Positions 55,951 through 64,000 of a DNA stretch of 64,000 nucleotides are shown one piece after another. This stretch comes from Cylindrospermum stagnale PCC 7417 (GTDB lineage: Bacteria; Cyanobacteriota; Cyanobacteriia; Cyanobacteriales; Nostocaceae). A model generated the notes under the pieces. It was not told the origin of the DNA and ran no database searches. It saw only the letters and a list, made by a program, of their open reading frames with translations. Position 1 is the first letter of the stretch. Each line of letters starts with the position of its first letter. The stretch covers positions 6,227,501 through 6,291,500 of the forward strand of contig NC_019757.1 in the NCBI RefSeq assembly GCF_000317535.1, given 5' to 3'. The position numbers and the translations under genes are program-made.

Positions 55951-56871
55951 ATGATAAATTTTGGGCTGAACTCAGCCAGTATTCTAGGTCAGGTAAATGT
56001 AGGGGCCACTCCAGCCACTTTTCTAGGAATTTTCCTGGCTGTAGCTGGGGCAGCTCTGTATTTTCTCCGCACTATCCGCCCTGAGTTATCACGAGATCAA
56101 GATATCTTTTTTGCGGCGGTAGGTCTACTCTGCGGCTTCATTCTCATTTTCCAAGGATGGCGGTTAGACCCAATTCTGCAATTTGGTCAGCTGCTTTTGG
56201 TGGGTACAACTGTGTTTTTTGCGGTTGAAAGTATTCGCCTGCGGAGTATAGCTACCCAGCAAGCGAAGCGCAATACTCCGATTGTGGACGACGAGCGAGA
56301 GGTGAGCAGAAACTACTCATACTCTGAGCGGCGAAATTATGAGGCTGAGATGGATGCAGACTTAGAGCCACTACCTTATGAAGAGGAGCAGCGCCCGGCA
56401 CGTCGGCGAATTCCAGGTAGTAGGGATGAGCGATCGCCTCGTGATGACTACTACGAAGATCAAACCCCCCGTCGTTCTGAACGCCGCAACACGCGGGAAA
56501 GACCAGAAGTAGCAGATAAAAGACGTCGTCCTAGTTCTGGGCGTCCAGTGAATCGTCCCTCTGAGAGTTATGAAGATGAAAATTGGGGTTCTACTTCTGC
56601 TAAGGAAGTAGATGATTGGGATAGTTCGGGCACAGAAACCAGAAAACCGGCACGTCGTGGTAATAGCGGTAATAACAGACCCCAGCGTCCAGAAAATCGC
56701 GAAGATAATGCCACTCCTAGACCGAGAAGGCGTCGTCCACCTGCTGACTCGACTCCTCGTCGAGAACGGGAAGATGATGAGGCGATACCAACTGAATATG
56801 TACCATACAACCCGATTGAAAAGCCAAATGGCGAGCCAGATAATTCGACCGATTTTGACGACGATATTTAA
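55951..56871 (+). CDS. ycf66: Ycf66 family protein
   Basis: Protein of 306 residues. The N-terminal third is the conserved Ycf66 membrane part with three hydrophobic helices (LGIFLAVAGAALYFLRTI, FFAAVGLLCGFILIFQGW, GQLLLVGTTVFFAVESIRLR). The remainder is a long disordered tail rich in Arg, Pro, Asp and Glu (for example RPRRRRPPADSTPRRERE), much longer than in plastid homologs. The function is not established. It is followed 47 bases later by a TolB-like gene. Confidence 0.9.
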   Translation: MINFGLNSASILGQVNVGATPATFLGIFLAVAGAALYFLRTIRPELSRDQDIFFAAVGLLCGFILIFQGWRLDPILQFGQLLLVGTTVFFAVESIRLRSIATQQAKRNTPIVDDEREVSRNYSYSERRNYEAEMDADLEPLPYEEEQRPARRRIPGSRDERSPRDDYYEDQTPRRSERRNTRERPEVADKRRRPSSGRPVNRPSESYEDENWGSTSAKEVDDWDSSGTETRKPARRGNSGNNRPQRPENREDNATPRPRRRRPPADSTPRREREDDEAIPTEYVPYNPIEKPNGEPDNSTDFDDDI

Positions 56872-56918
56872 AACATTTGGTGTTGAGTCAGGCTTAGAGG
56901 CGACGGAAAACAGTTGAG

Positions 56919-57476
56919 GTGAATAAATTTACGCCTACATTTTGGCTCCAAAGACCACTTTATTGGAGCCTGATTTTTGGTTTAACAAGTTTGGTTGTAT
57001 CTTGTGGTACTAATGAGATTCCTCTAGGGTCTACTTCGCTCAACAGTCGCTACACTGAGGAGCAACCTGCTTTGAGTGGAAATGGGCGTTTTTTGGCGTT
57101 TGTATCTCATCGCAATGCTAATCAGCAGTTACTGGTGTACGACTTAGAAGAACAAAGGTTTATTCGCACACCAAGCTTAAATCGACCAGAGACAATTGCC
57201 GAAAGTCCTAGTCTGAGTTATACCGGACGTTACATTGCTTACCTTACGAGTGACCAAGGTAGACCAGTGGTAGCGCTTTACGATCGCGCTACCCAACAGT
57301 CGCAAATCCTCACTCCTATCTATCGCGGCTGGGTAAGAAATCCCCATATCAGCCCAGATGGACGTTATGTTGTCTTTGAAACCGCTAGCCGTGGTCAGTG
57401 GGATATTGAAGTACTAGACCGAGGCCCCAATATTGAGTTAGATATTCCTAATGGTGCAACTGTAGCCCCACCGTAG
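56919..57476 (+). CDS. TolB-like beta-propeller lipoprotein
   Basis: Protein of 185 residues starting with GTG. A lipoprotein signal peptide ends in lipobox VVSC (Cys about residue 29). The mature part contains PD40/TolB-type repeats (PALSGNGRFLAFVSHRNANQ, ESPSLSYTGRYIAYLTSDQG, NPHISPDGRYVVFETASRGQ), too few for a full propeller. The next gene encodes a paralog of similar size, so the two may together complete a domain. The partner is unknown. Confidence 0.8.
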   Translation: MNKFTPTFWLQRPLYWSLIFGLTSLVVSCGTNEIPLGSTSLNSRYTEEQPALSGNGRFLAFVSHRNANQQLLVYDLEEQRFIRTPSLNRPETIAESPSLSYTGRYIAYLTSDQGRPVVALYDRATQQSQILTPIYRGWVRNPHISPDGRYVVFETASRGQWDIEVLDRGPNIELDIPNGATVAPP

Positions 57477-57492
57477 TCAAGGAGATGGGGAG

Positions 57493-58086
57493 ATGAGGAG
57501 AATTACTAATGACCCCTCCGGGGTTCGTCAGTCGCTCATGGGGGAAACCCCCAAGACCGCGCTGACTCACCAATTACCAATTGCTTTATTTTTATGTTCT
57601 AGTTTATTAACTGGGTGTTTTGGCTACCCTCGTCTGTTGAGTTATCCGTTTGATCCAGGGGGCCGGGGTCTGAATAGTTTGGCTTCAGAATTAAATCCCC
57701 AAATTTCTGGGAGATATATTGTGTTTATTAGTGACCGTCGGGGTAGCCAAGATGTTTATATGTTTGATACACTATCTCGCAATTTGGTGGATTTACCAGG
57801 AATAAATTCTTTGGATGCGATCGCCACTCATCCTAGTGTGTCTGAGGATGGTCGTTATATTGTTTTTGCTTCTAGTCGTCAGGGTCGCAAGTCTATTTTC
57901 CTCTACGACCGGGAAACACGCCAATCGCGGAATTTGACTGCTAACTTGCCAGCAGAAGTTGGCAATCCTACAATCAGCGCTGATGGTAATAGGATTGCTT
58001 TTGAGACGAGTGACAATGGACAGTGGGATGTTTTAGTCTATGACCGTTTTGGAAGACGGTTAAATATACCTCAAGATCCGAGGTGA
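57493..58086 (+). CDS. TolB-like beta-propeller lipoprotein (paralog)
   Basis: Protein of 197 residues with a lipobox LTGC (Cys about residue 42) and PD40 repeats (NPQISGRYIVFISDRRGSQD, HPSVSEDGRYIVFASSRQGR, NPTISADGNRIAFETSDNGQ). It is the paralog of the preceding gene, 16 bases away. The first 25 residues before the signal core come from a dispersed palindromic repeat inside the reading frame; the original start may have been lost or shifted by that insertion. Confidence 0.8.
   Translation: MRRITNDPSGVRQSLMGETPKTALTHQLPIALFLCSSLLTGCFGYPRLLSYPFDPGGRGLNSLASELNPQISGRYIVFISDRRGSQDVYMFDTLSRNLVDLPGINSLDAIATHPSVSEDGRYIVFASSRQGRKSIFLYDRETRQSRNLTANLPAEVGNPTISADGNRIAFETSDNGQWDVLVYDRFGRRLNIPQDPR
57527..57566. 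repeat. Dispersed palindromic repeat inside the second TolB-like gene
   Basis: GTCAGTCGC...GCGCTGAC arms enclose a GGGGGAAACCCCC hairpin. Placed near the 5' end of the coding frame, it adds an unusual N-terminal segment (VRQSLMGETPKTALTHQ) before the signal peptide. Confidence 0.65.
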
Positions 58087-58141
58087 GCAAGAGGTAATAG
58101 GCAATAGGCAGGGGGAGAAATTCTCACTTCTTACTCAGCGC

Positions 58142-59140
58142 TTAAGACTCAGCTTGTTGCACAGATTCAATCAGCGATCGCACTTGTTCAGTTCCCTCTG
58201 AAGGTTCAAATGAAAGAGGGAATTTACCCCGGACTATCATCCGCAAGCCTAGAGGTGCAAGACTGAGTAATCCTTTAAGATCGCGAAAGTAGTTACCGAC
58301 AACTTGCACACCAAATTGACGTTCATCAATCCAGCCACCTTCTTTTACTAACTCGATCAATACTTTGCGGTGACGAATTGAGCGACTGTCGCTGGCTTGT
58401 TTGCGATCAAGAATTTCTTGTTTAATTTTGGTGATTTGCTCTAGTGGAGCCACTTCCATTGGACAGACTGAGTCGCAGTAAAGACAACGGGTGCAACCCC
58501 AAACACCTTGAGTACCTTCGTTATAGCTTTCTAAACGATTTTCAGTATCGCTATCGCGGGAATCTGCCACCATCCGGTAGGCTTTAGCGAGAGCATGGGG
58601 GCCAACAAAGTTGGAATCAACTTCCCTCGCATTGCACTCAGAGTAGCAAGCACCGCACATAATACAGTTACCAGTTTGATCAAGAAGCGATCGCTCTTGT
58701 GGTGTTTGCAAAAACTCCCTTTCTGGTACTTTTCGCGCTGCTGTACTCACATAAGGAGCAACTGCCTCCAGATTATTCCAAAAACTACTCATATCCACAA
58801 CCAAATCCTTAATTACAGGCATATTCCCTAAAGGAGCCACCGTAATTTCTGGAATAGCTGTGTCCTGAGATTTTGGCGATGGGATTTGCTGTAATCTGGC
58901 AAGTTCGCTGCCAACATTTTCCTTACAAGCTAAAGCCGAACGCCCATTTATTCGCATAGTACAGCTGCCACAAATGGTATTGCGACAATTTTTGCGAAAT
59001 GCCAAAGTCCCATCTTGCTCCCACTTAATCCGATTGAGACAGTCCAGGATTGTATTGCCTGGTTCTGTCTCCAAGAGGTAAGTTTGCACAACAGGGGAAG
59101 AATTTTGTTGCTGCCGAATGACTTTAAAAAGAACTTCCAT
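58142..59140 (-). CDS. sdhB: Succinate dehydrogenase/fumarate reductase iron-sulfur subunit
   Basis: Iron-sulfur protein of 332 residues that passes electrons from the flavoprotein to quinone. The plant-type 2Fe-2S site is CRNTICGSCTMRINGRSALAC, split across loops. The 4Fe-4S and 3Fe-4S sites are CIMCGACYSEC and CTRCLYCDSVCP. The C-terminus is longer than in most SdhB. The start MEVLFKVIRQQQ is preferred because the preceding 16 codons do not resemble the family. In cyanobacteria succinate dehydrogenase subunits are scattered; no sdhA is nearby. Confidence 0.92.
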   Translation of the reverse strand: MEVLFKVIRQQQNSSPVVQTYLLETEPGNTILDCLNRIKWEQDGTLAFRKNCRNTICGSCTMRINGRSALACKENVGSELARLQQIPSPKSQDTAIPEITVAPLGNMPVIKDLVVDMSSFWNNLEAVAPYVSTAARKVPEREFLQTPQERSLLDQTGNCIMCGACYSECNAREVDSNFVGPHALAKAYRMVADSRDSDTENRLESYNEGTQGVWGCTRCLYCDSVCPMEVAPLEQITKIKQEILDRKQASDSRSIRHRKVLIELVKEGGWIDERQFGVQVVGNYFRDLKGLLSLAPLGLRMIVRGKFPLSFEPSEGTEQVRSLIESVQQAES

Positions 59141-59188
59141 TGCCACCAACCAAAATCTTGAAATTACTCCACCTGCCTCAGAAATCAA

Positions 59189-60452
59189 GAGTACAGACAG
59201 GTGGTTGCGAAAAATGAGCTATACCCTTGTTGCTCTTTATTCAACTTCAGCTAGTTAATAGGCTGATGAGCAAAGAGCTACTGATTCTAGTTTAAGGATA
59301 ACCATTAAAATTTTAGTTGTAGAAGCGCCGCCAGCGACATTTGTCTCCAACTCTACGCCCAACAGCAAATAAAGTAATCAAGGCTATGGATTTAATGGGA
59401 TCTGTTTGTCCTGCTAGGGAAGAGGCGTTGCATCCTCCAGAGAGACTTGCTTGCGTTCATTCCCTGCATAGGGAAAATAAGCAAATAAAATACACGTTAA
59501 GTTATGGATACATCTTGATGTCAACTTGAGTCAAGTCCTGGCTAAAAAATCCCTCAAGCGCCAGCAAAGAGGAAATTTTTTGGTTATATATTCGTGTTAA
59601 AGCGGATGAAGATCATCTAGTGGCGGCAATTAAGCACCAGGCAAATGTGGTAAATTTATTCTTCCCCTAGACAGACGTGCAGAATAAGTTGAGAGTTTGT
59701 TGCCTGATTGTCATAAACAGTGAGGAAAATCTACACTGCTGTCTTGAAAAGTTCACGCACCGGGAAACCCGGACGCGCGAGAGTTTTCGCTTTTTGTCTG
59801 CTCTCAATCAAGAAAATCTGGGATTTAACTCATTGATCAAAACTGAAGAGTCGAAATTAGATGAATTTTTATAAAATTTGTGCGCCAATACTCTCTAGGC
59901 AATAGAGCATGAGAAAAATCCACATCGCTTTTTCCCCAACCTAGTCCAGGAATTTAGATAAAAGTTTACCAAAGACTTTAATTCAAATTTAAACAAATAT
60001 TTTGCTATTATTAGTCCATGCTAGTATTTAATATAAAATTACGAAGAAACAAAACCAGTATCAATAGCCGTATAAGCGCGGCTGCTACCGCTTTGTTTCT
60101 TCGTAATGTAGAGATCAGAAAATTCACGTCTCTACAGGCAGGACAAAAGGGTGATATGTCCGTAAGTCCAGATTCAAATACTATGCTGTCCTAAGCTTGA
60201 GAGGATGAGTAGGGACAACCCGACAACTCAAAGGCAATAAAGGCAAGCACTGAAAGTGAAAAACCTGCTATTACTGGGCTGCTACGACTTATTTGTAGTA
60301 GAACCAACCCAATTTGTAAAGGTGGCTTAAAGTTACACCGCTACAGTAGCGCCAAAAGAGAAAAAAAATAATTTCCGATGGCGAATGATGGTTAAAAGTG
60401 CCGTAAAATCACCGAAATTAATGTTTGTGGCGACCATGACATCTAATCTGTT
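59189..60452. other. Long intergenic region upstream of the cyAbrB gene
   Basis: About 1.26 kb with no convincing gene. A stretch at about 59580-59670 keeps an open frame (reading FWLYIRVKADEDHLVAAIKH) that could be a decayed gene end. A long perfect inverted repeat is at 60039-60106. The last 300 bases probably hold the regulator's promoter and leader. Confidence 0.4.
60039..60106. repeat. Long hairpin with 15-base perfect stem
   Basis: TTACGAAGAAACAAA (60039-60053) and TTTGTTTCTTCGTAA (60092-60106) are exact reverse complements, with an inner AGCCG/CGGCT pair that can stack. It has no gene inside and could be a small RNA, a repeat element or a terminator of an unseen transcript. Confidence 0.6.
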
Positions 60453-60611
60453 GTGGATAACCATAATAGAGGTGTTTGGGCTGCCTATCAGCAGGAATTA
60501 ACCCCTTACCCTAGGGTTCTCAGTCGCTCTGTGCAGATGCTAAAAAGCCAAACACTGGCACGAGACGACATAGTTTATCAGTTTGGAGAGATTAAGGAAA
60601 TTTTGAGCGTA

Positions 60612-61052
60612 ATGACAGAAACTGCAACCGCGCCGTTAACCGGAAAAACACTGCTGGCTAAAGTAAAAGAACTTTCCACTTTACCAAGAAGAGAAAGAGC
60701 CAAACAGTGCGGCTATTACACCGTTACTAAAAATAACCAGGTTCGCGTCAATCTCACCGATTTTTATGATGCCTTGCTGTCGGCTAGAGGAATTCCCCTC
60801 AGTCCAGAAGCACCGAAAGATGGACGTGGTCGCGAACCGACATATCGGGTTAGTGTCCATCAAAACGGTCAGATTGTGATTGGTGCTACCTACACCAAAG
60901 CAATGGGCTTAAAGGCTGGTGATGAGTTTGAAATTAGGTTGGGTTACAAGCATATTCACCTGATTCAACTTGGTGAAAGTGATAAAAAATTAACCGCGCC
61001 AGATTTAGACTCAGACGATGTTGACGAAGAAGAATTAGAAGATGAAGAGTAA
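60612..61052 (+). CDS. cyAbrB transcriptional regulator
   Basis: Protein of 146 residues in the cyanobacterial AbrB-like family (CalA/CalB). The conserved core is visible: MTETATAPLTGKTLLAKVKE, CGYYTVTKNNQVRVNLTDFY, DALLSARGIPLSPEAPKDGR, and the AbrB DNA-binding part GQIVIGATYTKAMGLKAGDE. The C-terminus is very acidic (DSDDVDEEELEDEE). The frame is open 53 codons upstream to a GTG at 60453, but the ATG at 60612 matches the family. These proteins regulate nitrogen, carbon and, in Anabaena, heterocyst genes. Which paralog (cyAbrB1 or cyAbrB2) is not certain. Confidence 0.9.
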   Translation: MTETATAPLTGKTLLAKVKELSTLPRRERAKQCGYYTVTKNNQVRVNLTDFYDALLSARGIPLSPEAPKDGRGREPTYRVSVHQNGQIVIGATYTKAMGLKAGDEFEIRLGYKHIHLIQLGESDKKLTAPDLDSDDVDEEELEDEE

Positions 61053-61975
61053 AATCTTCTAGTGATAGGGGTAAGTTTGAGGCGAATGCTTGATAACTTG
61101 TCCCTATTTCTACAGCCAACTAACAACTGTAGCTGGAAATTTGGGTCACGGCAAAAAAATAAGATTCGACCTACGGTGAAAGTCCTAATTGCTTCGTTCA
61201 TGAGTACAAGCAAAGAGACTTTCACTATTTGTTGTGAGCGTAGCTTATGGCGTCTCTGGCACAAGTTGTCAATTTTAGCTTAAAAAGTAGAAGCCTCTCA
61301 CCTACCCGATAGGGAGGTGATGAGATGAATACGAGTGAGTTGACGACAGTTCTCCGACCAATGCCGCAGGCGAGGAAGGAGAACAAGTCCCAAACGTAGC
61401 TTGCTTCCCGAAGGGTACAAATCTTAATTCTTCTCACCAAGTGATATAATTTGACTGATAGGTGTAATCCAATTAAATGCTGAAAAGCAGCCTATCATAA
61501 TAAAAGCTAATTGTTTGAATCAACCAAAGAACCGTGGGGCGCACGGTCTTAAAGCTCAGTCAATGTCTTCAAAGAAGAGTCCCCCAGATGCCCACACTCA
61601 CCCAAACGCGAACAGCGTCTCGCAGAGAAGGGGAGTGTGTGGAGTACGTCACTAGACTCTTGATTAATAAGCAAGAAATTTATTTCTGCTTATAATCTGT
61701 AGTGTTTTTTTGTCGGTTTTGGTAGCATTTTTAGAGCCATCAGCCAATACCTTACTGGCATTTCAGGAAGATGAAATGCTAGAGGTCGTGGTGATGGCAT
61801 TTTTCATTGCTTGGGTAGGATGCTGGTTGCCATGAGTAGGGATATTAGCGATCGCTCTCTGCGGGTGCTGTTGCCCAACCATCCTTTCAGAATGGTTGCA
61901 CCGTGCCTTTGGTACGGTGAGACCTATGTGAAAACGAAAATATTCAAAAAATAAACACTGTCGTTAATCGTCTAA
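61053..61975. other. Intergenic region before the CHAT gene
   Basis: About 920 bases without a convincing gene. It contains a short palindrome AGAAATTTATTTCT near 61675-61688, a CACCGT/ACGGTG pair near 61900-61921 and scattered HIP1-like octamers. The promoter of the CHAT operon must lie in its right part. Confidence 0.4.
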
Positions 61976-62833
61976 ATGAACAGTAATGGTCAAATCAAGA
62001 TTCTGTTTCTCGCAGCCGACCCCAGTGATGTTGCGCGATTACGCTTGGGGCAAGAGTTGCGCGATATTCGGGAGCGGCTACAACTAGCTAAAGAGCGAGA
62101 TAGATTTGTGATCGAGTCCCGTGAGTCTGTACGTCCGGGAGATATCAGCCAAGCCATATTTGATGTTGAGCCGCAGATTGTGCATTTCTCTGGACATGGA
62201 ACAAGTGCCGGGGAGCTTTGCTTTGAAGACTTACTAGGAAATTACCAACCGGTACAACCCGAAGCCCTAGGGGCACTATTTGAACTGGTAGCTGATCAAA
62301 TTAACGGTGTAGTTTTGAATGCTTGCTATTCAGAAGCCCAAGCAAAAGCCATTGCAGAACATATTCCCTTTGTCATTGGGATGAATCAAGCAATTAAAGA
62401 TCAAGCGGCGATCGCATTTGCAGTTGGTTTTTACAAAGCCTTGGGTGCTGGAAAGACCATAGATAAAGCTTTCCAGTTCGGTTGCGTAGAAATCAGACTG
62501 CAAGGCATTCCAGCCCATTTGACTCCAGTTCTGTACATCAAACCAGAGGTACAGCAGATAGCTGCCAATGCTCCTGGTGAACCAATAATTTCTCCGCCAA
62601 ATTCCCCTACAACTAATCTGAGTACTGGACAACGACGGCGAATTTCACAGGAACTCGAAGGACTCCAGCAACAATATGAGATGTTAACAGACAAGCTGAA
62701 TTACCTGCAACGGGAATTAGTCACACAAGCAGGTGCTGCTATTAAGTTTCAACTCCAAAAAGAAATTGAAGAAGTTGAAGCCGAAAGAAAGAAAGTAACT
62801 CAAAAAATCGAGCAGTTAGAAAACAGCCTGTAA
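61976..62833 (+). CDS. CHAT-domain caspase-like protease with C-terminal adaptor domain
   Basis: Protein of 285 residues. Residues 1-190 form a CHAT-type caspase-fold peptidase with catalytic His 74 in PQIVHFSGHGTSAGE and Cys 117 in GVVLNACYSEAQ. A Pro/Asn/Ser-rich linker (about 195-215) leads to a helical C-terminal domain (about 217-285) that recurs at the N-terminus of the next gene's product, with AGAAIKFQLQKEIEEVEAER as its core. Such shared effector-associated domains recruit effectors to sensors in bacterial conflict systems. CHAT proteases are executioners in several immune systems. The substrate is unknown. Confidence 0.85.
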   Translation: MNSNGQIKILFLAADPSDVARLRLGQELRDIRERLQLAKERDRFVIESRESVRPGDISQAIFDVEPQIVHFSGHGTSAGELCFEDLLGNYQPVQPEALGALFELVADQINGVVLNACYSEAQAKAIAEHIPFVIGMNQAIKDQAAIAFAVGFYKALGAGKTIDKAFQFGCVEIRLQGIPAHLTPVLYIKPEVQQIAANAPGEPIISPPNSPTTNLSTGQRRRISQELEGLQQQYEMLTDKLNYLQRELVTQAGAAIKFQLQKEIEEVEAERKKVTQKIEQLENSL

Positions 62834-62927
62834 TAAAAATTACAATTTTCGTTGACTTTGCCAGTGTTATATTTAGTTATATGGTTAGGTTTATTCGTGC
62901 CTAATTACTTAACAAAGAAACTCACGT

Positions 62928-63935
62928 ATGTTTTCAGTTCGGCACTTTCAGCAAAAACTCAAAGAATCACAGCAAGAGTACAAAGTTCTCAGTGAGAAAA
63001 TATCTCACTTAAAGGAAAAATATCACCGAGAGGCTGGCGCTGCAGTACAGTTTCAGCTAAAGAAAGAGATAGAAGAAGCTGAATCAGAACGTGAGCTTAT
63101 TGTCAAGCAAATTGATAAATATGAGAATGCAGATAAGATTGAACGTCTCAACAATGCCCTGTTACGCCTAGACTACGAGAAACAAACACTTTTATTTAAA
63201 GAATTTATTGAACAAGAACAGCGAATTGGAGTTTTTCTAGTTCATGGAGAATCAGAAGAACATGGGCAAATCTGGCTATTGAACCGTCTGTTAGGGCGAG
63301 TGCCGGAGATGGAGACGATCACACTAGAATTTCACTTGTCTCGCAAATCACGGCGACATGATATTAGTGCTTTATGGCGAGAATTGGGTGATAAAGTTGG
63401 GGCAAGATTAAACTCCCGTGCAAGTATAATCACTGAGGAAGAAATTGAACGCGTTCTTCAAGGAGTTATTCAAAAGTTAAGAACCGAACACGTAATATTG
63501 GTTCTTCATCAGGTAGATCATGTAACTGAAGCTTATCTTAACGAGCTTTTACATAACTTTTGGTTACCATTAACAAGCTTAGTACGTAAGTCTATTGACC
63601 AAAAGAGCGATCGCTTACTGCTGATGTTTTTAATAGACTGCGAAGGTTGTGTCAGTACCTGGAATATCACCTTTGCACAGGAGTTTGACTCAGCTTGGGA
63701 ACCGCATATTCCCATAAGTTTGCCCATGATTAAGTGTTTATCTAGTGATATCTTGACTAATTGGTTCAGATATGAAGTTGAATCACTACCAACCAGGGTA
63801 ACTAAAGAAATTAGCTCTAACGTTCAGGAAATTATGCTGATGAGTGAAGGCGTTCCTGAACTTGTGTTTGGGCATATTTATGATTTGTGTAATTGTGATG
63901 GGCAAGAATGGAGGCATAGGTGGCAAAAGCTATAA
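62928..63935 (+). CDS. Adaptor domain plus degenerate STAND-like NTPase (iSTAND) protein
   Basis: Protein of 335 residues. Residues 1-70 form a helical adaptor nearly the same as that of the upstream CHAT protein (AGAAVQFQLKKEIEEAESER). From about 95 there is a STAND-like P-loop NTPase fold in which the Walker A region reads VFLVHGESEEHGQIWLL, with no GK[TS], so it is probably inactive in nucleotide hydrolysis. The Walker B-like strand is HVILVLHQVDHV. It follows the CHAT gene by 94 bases and overlaps the next gene by 16. Proposed role: a scaffold or sensor that recruits the CHAT protease through the shared domain. Confidence 0.75.
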   Translation: MFSVRHFQQKLKESQQEYKVLSEKISHLKEKYHREAGAAVQFQLKKEIEEAESERELIVKQIDKYENADKIERLNNALLRLDYEKQTLLFKEFIEQEQRIGVFLVHGESEEHGQIWLLNRLLGRVPEMETITLEFHLSRKSRRHDISALWRELGDKVGARLNSRASIITEEEIERVLQGVIQKLRTEHVILVLHQVDHVTEAYLNELLHNFWLPLTSLVRKSIDQKSDRLLLMFLIDCEGCVSTWNITFAQEFDSAWEPHIPISLPMIKCLSSDILTNWFRYEVESLPTRVTKEISSNVQEIMLMSEGVPELVFGHIYDLCNCDGQEWRHRWQKL

Positions 63936-64000
63936 ACGGAAAGCGGCTTAAATACACAGGCAAGATACAACCCAAGCCTGGAGAACAAGATCCGCAGACA
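63920..64000 (+). CDS. Partial gene at window edge, possibly a MoxR-type AAA ATPase
   Basis: A GTG with GGAGG 6 bases upstream opens a frame (VAKAINGKRLKYTGKIQPKP, then GEQDPQT) that runs off the window and overlaps the preceding gene by 16 bases, showing tight coupling. The N-terminus resembles the leader of MoxR-like AAA ATPases found beside STAND-like adaptors in conflict systems, but only 27 codons are visible, so the family call is a guess. Confidence 0.5.
   Translation, partial: MAKAINGKRLKYTGKIQPKPGEQDPQT

Noticed and set aside
59341-59874. Two open frames of 62 and 65 codons between sdhB and the cyAbrB gene
   Set aside because: No ribosome sites and no family resemblance; probably decayed or random.
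61280-61470. Possible remnant of an IS200/IS605 element (shared GTGATATAATTT)
   Set aside because: Only a 12-base AT-rich match to the left end of the 4.4-5.7 kb element, which can also be a promoter box; no tnpB remnant is seen.

Overview
The window comes from a filamentous, motile, oxygenic cyanobacterium of the Nostoc/Anabaena type. The evidence is photosystem II genes (psbQ, psbX), ycf66, cyanobacterial hemJ, ccsB, chorismate lyase and cyAbrB genes, many GCGATCGC-type (HIP1) octamers, many small palindromic repeats, and a hormogonium motility locus (hmpA to hmpF) that is typical of filamentous cyanobacteria. The DNA is chromosomal housekeeping sequence with accessory islands.

Layout. 1-4.3 kb: a LysR regulator divergent from two CadD-like transporter paralogs, then a secreted protein and a DUF202 membrane protein. 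4.3-6.4 kb: a TnpB-only IS200/IS605 element that splits a very small Tat-signal gene, followed by an unknown gene. 6.7-10.9 kb: stress genes (pirin, Dps, aldo/keto reductase with an AraC regulator, DCC thiol protein). 11-12.5 kb: a HigB/HigA-type module. 13.3-17.4 kb: psbQ, a FAD oxidoreductase, an alpha/beta hydrolase, a small SRPBCC-like protein and hemJ. 17.4-22 kb: a repeat-rich accessory region with two MITE-like elements, a caspase-FGE fusion protein whose C-terminus looks like the variable region of a diversity-generating retroelement (DGR), a third MITE, a small Pepco/Trypco1-like protein and a tandem pair of possible small RNAs. 22-32.2 kb: a peptidoglycan-binding protein, an M16 peptidase, an S1-type protease, a complete group II intron and a prolyl oligopeptidase.

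32.3-46.1 kb holds the hmp locus: hmpA-hmpB-hmpC-hmpD-hmpE on the minus strand (PatA-like regulator, CheY, CheW, chemoreceptor, CheA) and hmpF divergently on the plus strand. hmpE carries twelve 34-residue acidic repeats, and one copy has two single-base insertions that break the reading frame. 46-61 kb is mostly housekeeping: tilS, a toxin/antitoxin pair, ccsB, a DUF3352 protein, chorismate lyase, tRNA-Leu(GAG), accC, a YggT protein, psbX, ycf66, two TolB-like lipoproteins, sdhB and a cyAbrB regulator.

The right edge (62-64 kb) starts what looks like a conflict/defence operon: a CHAT-family caspase-like protease and a STAND-like protein with a degenerate P-loop, sharing the same roughly 60-residue helical adaptor domain, followed by the first codons of a third gene cut by the window end. 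This operon, the DGR-like caspase-FGE gene and the TnpB insertion inside a twin-arginine codon pair are the most unusual content.
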